A DNA stretch of 64,000 nt from Xestospongia bergquistia (taxonomy: Eukaryota; Porifera; Demospongiae; Haplosclerida; Petrosiidae), in assembly GCA_963965975.1 (NCBI GenBank), contig OZ014413.1, positions 808,501 to 872,500 of the forward strand. Reading direction: 5' to 3'. Positions 58,674-64,000 of this stretch are shown in pieces. The position numbers and the translations under genes are program-made. How positions within the stretch are numbered: the first letter of the stretch is position 1; each line of letters begins with the position of its first letter. A model generated the notes under the pieces. It made no database searches and was not told the origin of the DNA. It worked only from the letters and a program-made list of their open reading frames with translations.

Positions 58674-61600
58674 TTAATAAAAGATGGAATCAATGTTGTG
58701 TTTATTGCACTGCTATTACTAACATGTTCAATTGCTAGACCAGTAGTTTTATCTGTAAAAAGACGAGCCAATGCATCTTGTGTACCTATAACAGTACTAA
58801 AGAAAGAAAAATGGAAGAGAATTATAATACTTCAATATAACAGCGAGAGTATCAGTTATTTTTTTTAGTGTTGAATAAAATGTATAAATGTAAGTAATGA
58901 TATGTGTGTGTGTGTGACAGTGTTCACTAACCCAACAATACCGACTGCTATTATAAATATATCAAATAACAACTGGAGATTTGTTAATTCCCTAACGTAA
59001 TGAAAAAAAGTAGAGTAACATTTATTACCATTAATTTAATTAATTGCCTAATCATTAATTAGTCTGTGGTTTGTATATGATGTTACTTTTTAAATAATTT
59101 CATATGAAATAGTGCTGGTAGGATAAAAGCAAGTAATGTACAACAGGAGGATCCCACAAGTGCCATCAATGTTGCAAAATTAGGTATCAAGAGAACAACG
59201 ATTCCAGTTAGTATTACTAGACATGTTCTTAAGATACACTAGAAAGTAAAATGAGAGGGAGGGAGGGAGGGAGGGAGGGAGGGGGAGAGAGGGAGGGAGA
59301 GGGAGGGGGAGAGAGAGAGAGAGGGAGAGGGAGGGGGAGAGGGAGGGAGAGGAAGAGGGAGAGAGGGAGGGAGGGAGGGAGGGAGAGAGAGAGAGAGGGA
59401 GAGAAAGAGAGAGGGAGAGTACAGATAACACAGCTGATTCTACTTTACTTACTCCATAAATGTATTTGTAATAAGCTGATAATGTATTCCAACAAAACAG
59501 TCTTTTCTCAAGTATTTCAGTAACTGGAAACATCATAACTAAATGAACAATAGATAATGTTCAGCATTCATTTGGTAAAAAGACAATTACATACCAGGAT
59601 AAGTAAAAAAGAGTGACAGACAGAGACAAGCCTTTACAATGAAGGGAAATGGCCCTAAAGTAACAAACTGTTGATGACATTTTATTACATTTATTTTATT
59701 ACCGTCAGGAAGATTTAAAGTGATAATACTCTGTGTATGAGGTCCAAAGGACTATAAAAGGAAGGAAAAAATATATAAAGAACAAGTGAATGGATTGTTG
59801 ATATAGACAAACTATGATTGTATTGGTAAACATTAAGACGAATGAATGAACACGAAAGTTTAAAGAATGGTTGAATAGACAAATGAATTATTGTTTACTT
59901 ACCAGATATCCCATCATTCCAAATACAATATAAAGTAGTGTTACCAAAAATAGAGCAAATTTAAAGATACTATATAAATAACAATTAATATATATAACAA
60001 TTAACTTTTTAGCAATGAAAGTACCTCCGAAATGTGCCTCTACTTTCCTGGACTACAGATTGTTCAAGTGATAAAACCATCCCAGCTCCCTAGAGTGATA
60101 ATATAAGAGCATTAATAAAACTATGTATAGTAATGCTATACTATTCGAGAGTTAACAGTTTATTTGGTGTTACTAATATAAGGCAACTAGTTGATACTAG
60201 ACTTACAAAGTCATTACTTAGATCTCACCTCGTAACAGTAAATAGCTACACCCAAGAAAAATGGCAGACCATCCAGAGAAATACTTCGTATATGTAAACT
60301 AAAGAATAAAGTTATACTAGATTAGATAATATAGACCAGCTGATTAGATGTACTATATAATATAGACCAGCTGCATTTTTGAATGTGTTTAACCACATAG
60401 CTAGCATTTATTTGTATTTAGTATCTATGGTAACTAGCCAGTATTATATCAAGATCAATTGGTACATTAATAACTATATAATCTACACATACAGTAAAAT
60501 ATGTCTAACAGATAACAGATGGAAGAAATGTGACATATATATATATATATATATGTACAATTAAGTGGACATTGTCATCTTACTTGACTAAATGAAAATG
60601 CTCCATGTCAAACCAAAAGACAATACTGTATGCAAAGACATTAGCAAAGTCTGCAAATAAACTAGTAACAAAAAATTATAAGTCATTGAAAATTATATTT
60701 CTTTGACAAAACATACCTGAATGGAGCAAGTGCTTTTAAATGTCTGAGATTTGAGAGAAATGCCAATGGTACTAGTAAGATAGCAACATAGGCAATCCTA
60801 TAAAGAAGAATGTAAGTTCAAACTCATGCCAAAGATTGTGGTACATGTTACAAATTACTTCAGTGGTAAAGGATTACATGTTTACATGTATTTTAATGTA
60901 TTTTATGATAAAAAGTAAATATAATAATAGTATTTATATTGGATATATGGGACTGTTAGAGATGATGTAATAATGATGTAATAGTTATCTTACTTTGGTA
61001 ACAATGTAGAAACACTATATAAATTTTCTGATATAAATATGAGATAAGCACATGTGAAACCTAAAGAGTAATTGATTGAACAATTAGATATTATGTAAAC
61101 ATTTGAAACCTAAAGAGACATAGAAATATTATATATTATATAAACATATAACTATACATGAAAAGTATATCTTTAATAAACAAATATTCTAAACAATAAA
61201 AAAAGATAATATATCACTGAATATTATGGTAGAGTGATATAGGGGGTGTGTCATTGATGTGGGTGTGTCCACCAATACAAGTGACACACAAGTACTAAGG
61301 TGTATATGTAAAATATTTCTTGTCATTATATATAATTAAACTGACCAATCTGTGTTATTATAATTGACAAATCTACCAGGAACTTCCCCATTGATCCATA
61401 CGTTGAAAATCCTTCATAAAATTTTAATTTAATATGACGGTTTACTCAATTGCCACGCCCACTTACCTATTTCTCCATAATCAAGATGAAGAGTAAATCC
61501 CTTACCATTAGGGTTCTCTGATTTAATACCATTCTGTAACGCTACTATCTGCATGTCTTGAGCTATTCTATCTTTACAATCGATCAATAACAACATTGCC

Positions 61601-61857
61601 TTGACACTACATTACAACAATCACAAAAATGTCATGTGATGATCATGTGACTCACCTGATAGTCCCAACTAAAGACATAACCACTATACCCTCTAAAAGA
61701 CCACCCTAGGAAGAAACATTGTAACACATCATAGCAACCAAGGTATTCTTACCTCTTTAAAGGCATAAGGTAGACCAAGGATTCCTGCTCCAATAAATGA
61801 TATGAAAATGTTACCAAATATCTTAATCTTGCTGTCTGTGCCTTCATCATCATGCAT
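58674..61857 (-). CDS. Proton-coupled amino acid transporter, SLC36-like
   Basis: Starts MHDDEGTDSKIKIFGNIFIS at 61857 (exon 1 61754-61857), then FIGAGILGLPYAFKE, the first transmembrane helix of the Aa_trans (SLC36/38/32) fold. Later exons read GGLLEGIVVMSLVGTIR, GFTCAYLIFISENLY, SNLRHLKALAPFSLFADFAN, LPFFLGVAIYCYE, GAGMVLSLEQSV and VMMFPVTEILEKRLF, ending in TVIGTQDALARL and a stop at 58674. GAGI, APFSLFA and the CYEGxG turn point to SLC36 (PAT) rather than SLC38. Such carriers export amino acids with protons from lysosomes or take them up at the plasma membrane. About 15 short exons. Confidence 0.8.
59251..59418 (+). repeat. 168-bp pure purine GA-rich tract
   Basis: Plus strand consists of gaggga, gggagg and gagaga repeats with no pyrimidine over about 168 bp. 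In an intron of the SLC36-like gene. Confidence 0.95.
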
Positions 61858-61967
61858 TTTGCTAGACAATACCCCTACTAAACAAGGATGCTTTATTACA
61901 AGCTCCACCCATCAAGGCAAGACCCTACCTACTAATCACGTGAGCACGTGTTGTTAGAAGCGACAAA
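61858..61967. promoter_or_regulatory. Divergent promoter with two E-boxes
   Basis: 110 bp between the SLC36-like start and the start at 61968. Contains CACGTGAGCACGTG (61938-61951), two CACGTG E-boxes 8 bp apart. In vertebrates such sites bind bHLH-zip factors (MYC/MAX, USF, MITF/TFE); the first reads TCACGTGA, close to the lysosomal CLEAR motif. Binding here is inferred. Confidence 0.6.
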
Positions 61968-63359
61968 ATGGCTGCTGTCTGCACTCGTTTATCGTTGTCT
62001 GCTGGCAGAAGAGTGAGATGGAGAATGTATTGCAGTTGGCAAGGTGTGGCTAGGGCACCATCATCACTTCGTAAGTTTCTACAACACAAAATGCAACATT
62101 TATAGTTAGTTTTTGATGTACTTATTGTTGTTGCTGAAGGTAGACTTGTTTTAAACTTGTCATATCCTGGTATTACAACAATATTCTAACATTACAATGA
62201 TATATATAGGTTAGTATATTATCTTTGATATAAAGATTGTTATGGTCAACTTTTGTAACGATCATAAGACTGTTATCTCTGGCCACACCCATTAAATTTC
62301 AAATAACAGCTGATAGACACAATCCTAATATAAATTGAAATGATCACTTGTTTATTAGTAAATAATTTAAAATGGATAAATTATGAACTTATATGAATTA
62401 ACAGTCAATTATTAATGGACAAATGATTTATACTTGTTAGACGTTATGGATGTATATGTAGATATGTTCAGTTCATCTTGAGGATGACTACAGTTTAGTA
62501 TAACTCCAATATTAACCTAAAATTGTTAACTTAACTTGGACACATGGTGTCGTAGTTGCAAAGTTTTTGTGAGTCATAGTTTTGGTTGCTGTTTGTAGCT
62601 CTCTTCTTTGTCTATCAAACTTTTACTATTAAAGATATTTTTGACACTTTCATGCTTGATGCTTGCATGAATGTTTGTTGATACATGTTATACATGATGT
62701 CAGGTCATGGAAGAACTCCATCCACTTAATGTGAGATGTATGATATGTAACATTCTGACTAGCTAGTGCTCTAGGTTTTTCAGTAAAATTTTAGAACTTG
62801 TAAATCCTTTTAAATGGTACAAACATTTCTCTCTAGTTTGTTCCTAGCCATAGTTATAGCACTGTGTTAGTGGTCATTGTCAAAATGAACAGAATATATA
62901 TATATATAAATGAATGATATATTGTTAATAGAGCCATTGAGTGTGGTAAAGATCAGACTACTCTCTACTAAAGTAATTGAGAGTGAAGTGCCATTGTCTG
63001 GAGAAGAAGAGAAGGCCTCGCGTAAACTTAATAGAACTTTTATTGGACGCTTCTTTGATTGGATGAACAGTGACATAGGAAGAGATGAATATGTAAGTGT
63101 GTGTGTGTATTTGAATGGTTGGTCGATATGTAAATGGTATACTTACATACATAATCTGTTTTATGTTAACAAGCTTTTGACTTTATTGTCATCTATATGA
63201 TGTTGAACATGGTAAAGTTGTAATGAGGAATGGCACTAGGCACTAGTTAGTTGTTTTGATAGGTAAGTGAATGTTTACTAACCTGATTATTAATATACAC
63301 CTTAGAGTGAGACAACAAATCTGAACAGTGCATCAAAATATCATATTAGCTTATATAAC

Positions 63360-63394
<35 letters not shown>

Positions 63395-63834
63395 ATTTGG
63401 TCATTCTTAGGAATGTTATAATTGCTTTACTTGAACCGAGAATTTACAGGTATCACAGGAGCATGTATTTAGTTGTATTTACGGAAAACAAATTACTACA
63501 TTTAGTAATGCAAGAAACTTGAAGAAAGAAAAGACCAGACAAATTTAAAAGAACAGGAAGAAGCATGTAATGTGTTTAGAGCAATATGAAAGTGAATGAG
63601 ATCAAAGACTAAGTTAGAGAAGCCATAGCATATAGATATAGCTGTAATTAATAGTTTGTTTTTTTTCTGGACAGACTAAGAGATCAAAGCCATACTTATT
63701 AATAAATCGTCTAGCCTTTTACTGTGAGAAGCTAGCCTTGTATATAAACATATTCCTAGTAAACTATTTAGGGACTACGACAGATGTTTGTGGTATACAA
63801 CTAGTAGTTAGTATTAATGGAAGAAACAAGTAAA
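61968..63834 (+). CDS. Probable mitochondrial protein, family not recognised
   Basis: Exon 1 61968-62071 encodes MAAVCTRLSLSAGRRVRWRM, an Arg-rich, acid-free leader typical of mitochondrial import. Exon 2 (about 62931-63089) encodes PLSVVKIRLLSTKVIESEVP and a conserved-looking KLNRTFIGRFFDWMNSDIGR stretch, ending at a GTAAGTG donor. A possible third exon (63676-63834, TKRSKPYLLINRLAFYCEKL, stop) follows a good acceptor but is less certain, and the gene may instead continue past the window. No name offered. Confidence 0.45.
63362..63392 (+). repeat. (CA)n microsatellite
   Basis: About 15 CA units in an intron of the gene starting at 61968. Confidence 0.9.
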
Positions 63835-64000
63835 ATGTTCTATTTCTGTAATTTTGTATTTAACTTATCATATTTGGTAGTGTTTTTATCTAGTAATTCA
63901 ATGAAATTGAAAGTAATGTAAAGGGTAACTTCTTTAATTTAATAGTGATAAGGTTATGCCAGTGTGGCCTCTAGTGAATATAGTGGTCAGATTATGGCCT

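Noticed and set aside
59180-59536. Long low-complexity ORFs (Ser/Pro/Leu-rich or Gly/Arg/Glu-rich) over the GA tract
   Set aside because: Produced by the purine repeat, which cannot contain stops in some frames; only the MMFPVTEILEKRLF part belongs to the transporter.
1-64000. tRNA, rRNA or bacterial-type operon features
   Set aside because: No cloverleaf or rRNA-like segment was recognised by eye, and gene structure is intron-rich throughout; a tRNAscan run would be the decisive check.

Overview
The window looks like a gene-dense stretch of a metazoan nuclear genome, most probably a demosponge close to Amphimedon. This is inferred from AT-rich sequence, very short introns (often about 50 nt), death-fold proteins of a kind common in sponges, and animal housekeeping genes (CLN5, NSDHL, NUDT6, an SLC36-type transporter). 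I ran no database search; names rest on recognised protein motifs, and exon borders come from GT/AG sites with matching phases.

Positions 1-49,000 hold a tandem cluster of large, mostly minus-strand genes. They combine Death domains, CARD-like helical domains, two conserved domains of unknown function, coiled coils and, in several genes, a basic segment that may be a nuclear localisation signal. The shared front ends and coiled coils are joined to different C-termini: a caspase-like domain (ends at 4623 and 15911) or a leucine-rich repeat domain (ends at 25035, 34739 and 41841). Nearly all module borders are phase 1. Four long models can be assembled in frame: 15911-20752 (DD-CARD-coil-caspase-like), 25035-31125 and 41841-48983 (CARD-DD-coil-LRR), and 34739-39084 (DD-CARD-CARD-coil-LRR). 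Two further copies are partial or broken (left edge to 1092; 11785-13085).

The most striking structure is a set of tandem arrays with a 115-bp unit. Each unit is one 63-nt phase-1 exon, exactly 21 codons or three heptads, plus one 52-nt intron. The copy number varies between paralogues, so duplication, loss or skipping of a unit changes coiled-coil length without breaking frame or register.

Tandem duplication carried pieces of unrelated genes along: three C-terminal fragments of GatB (+), two of a MOV10-like helicase (-), two of NSDHL (-), two of a TMEM165/GDT1-type protein (+) and two Death-domain exon relics. The intact NSDHL at 49199-51153 still sits next to the last cluster gene, which shows where the NSDHL fragments came from. 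TIR elements, two with clear 8-bp target duplications, fold-back hairpins and microsatellites break up the cluster. A secreted fibrinogen-like gene lies at 9461-10445 between two copies of a repeat.

From 49,000 to the right edge the sequence is ordinary single-copy genome with tightly packed divergent pairs: NSDHL/CLN5, F-box-WD40/NUDT6, and an SLC36-type transporter/probable mitochondrial protein. The last shared promoter carries two CACGTG E-boxes.
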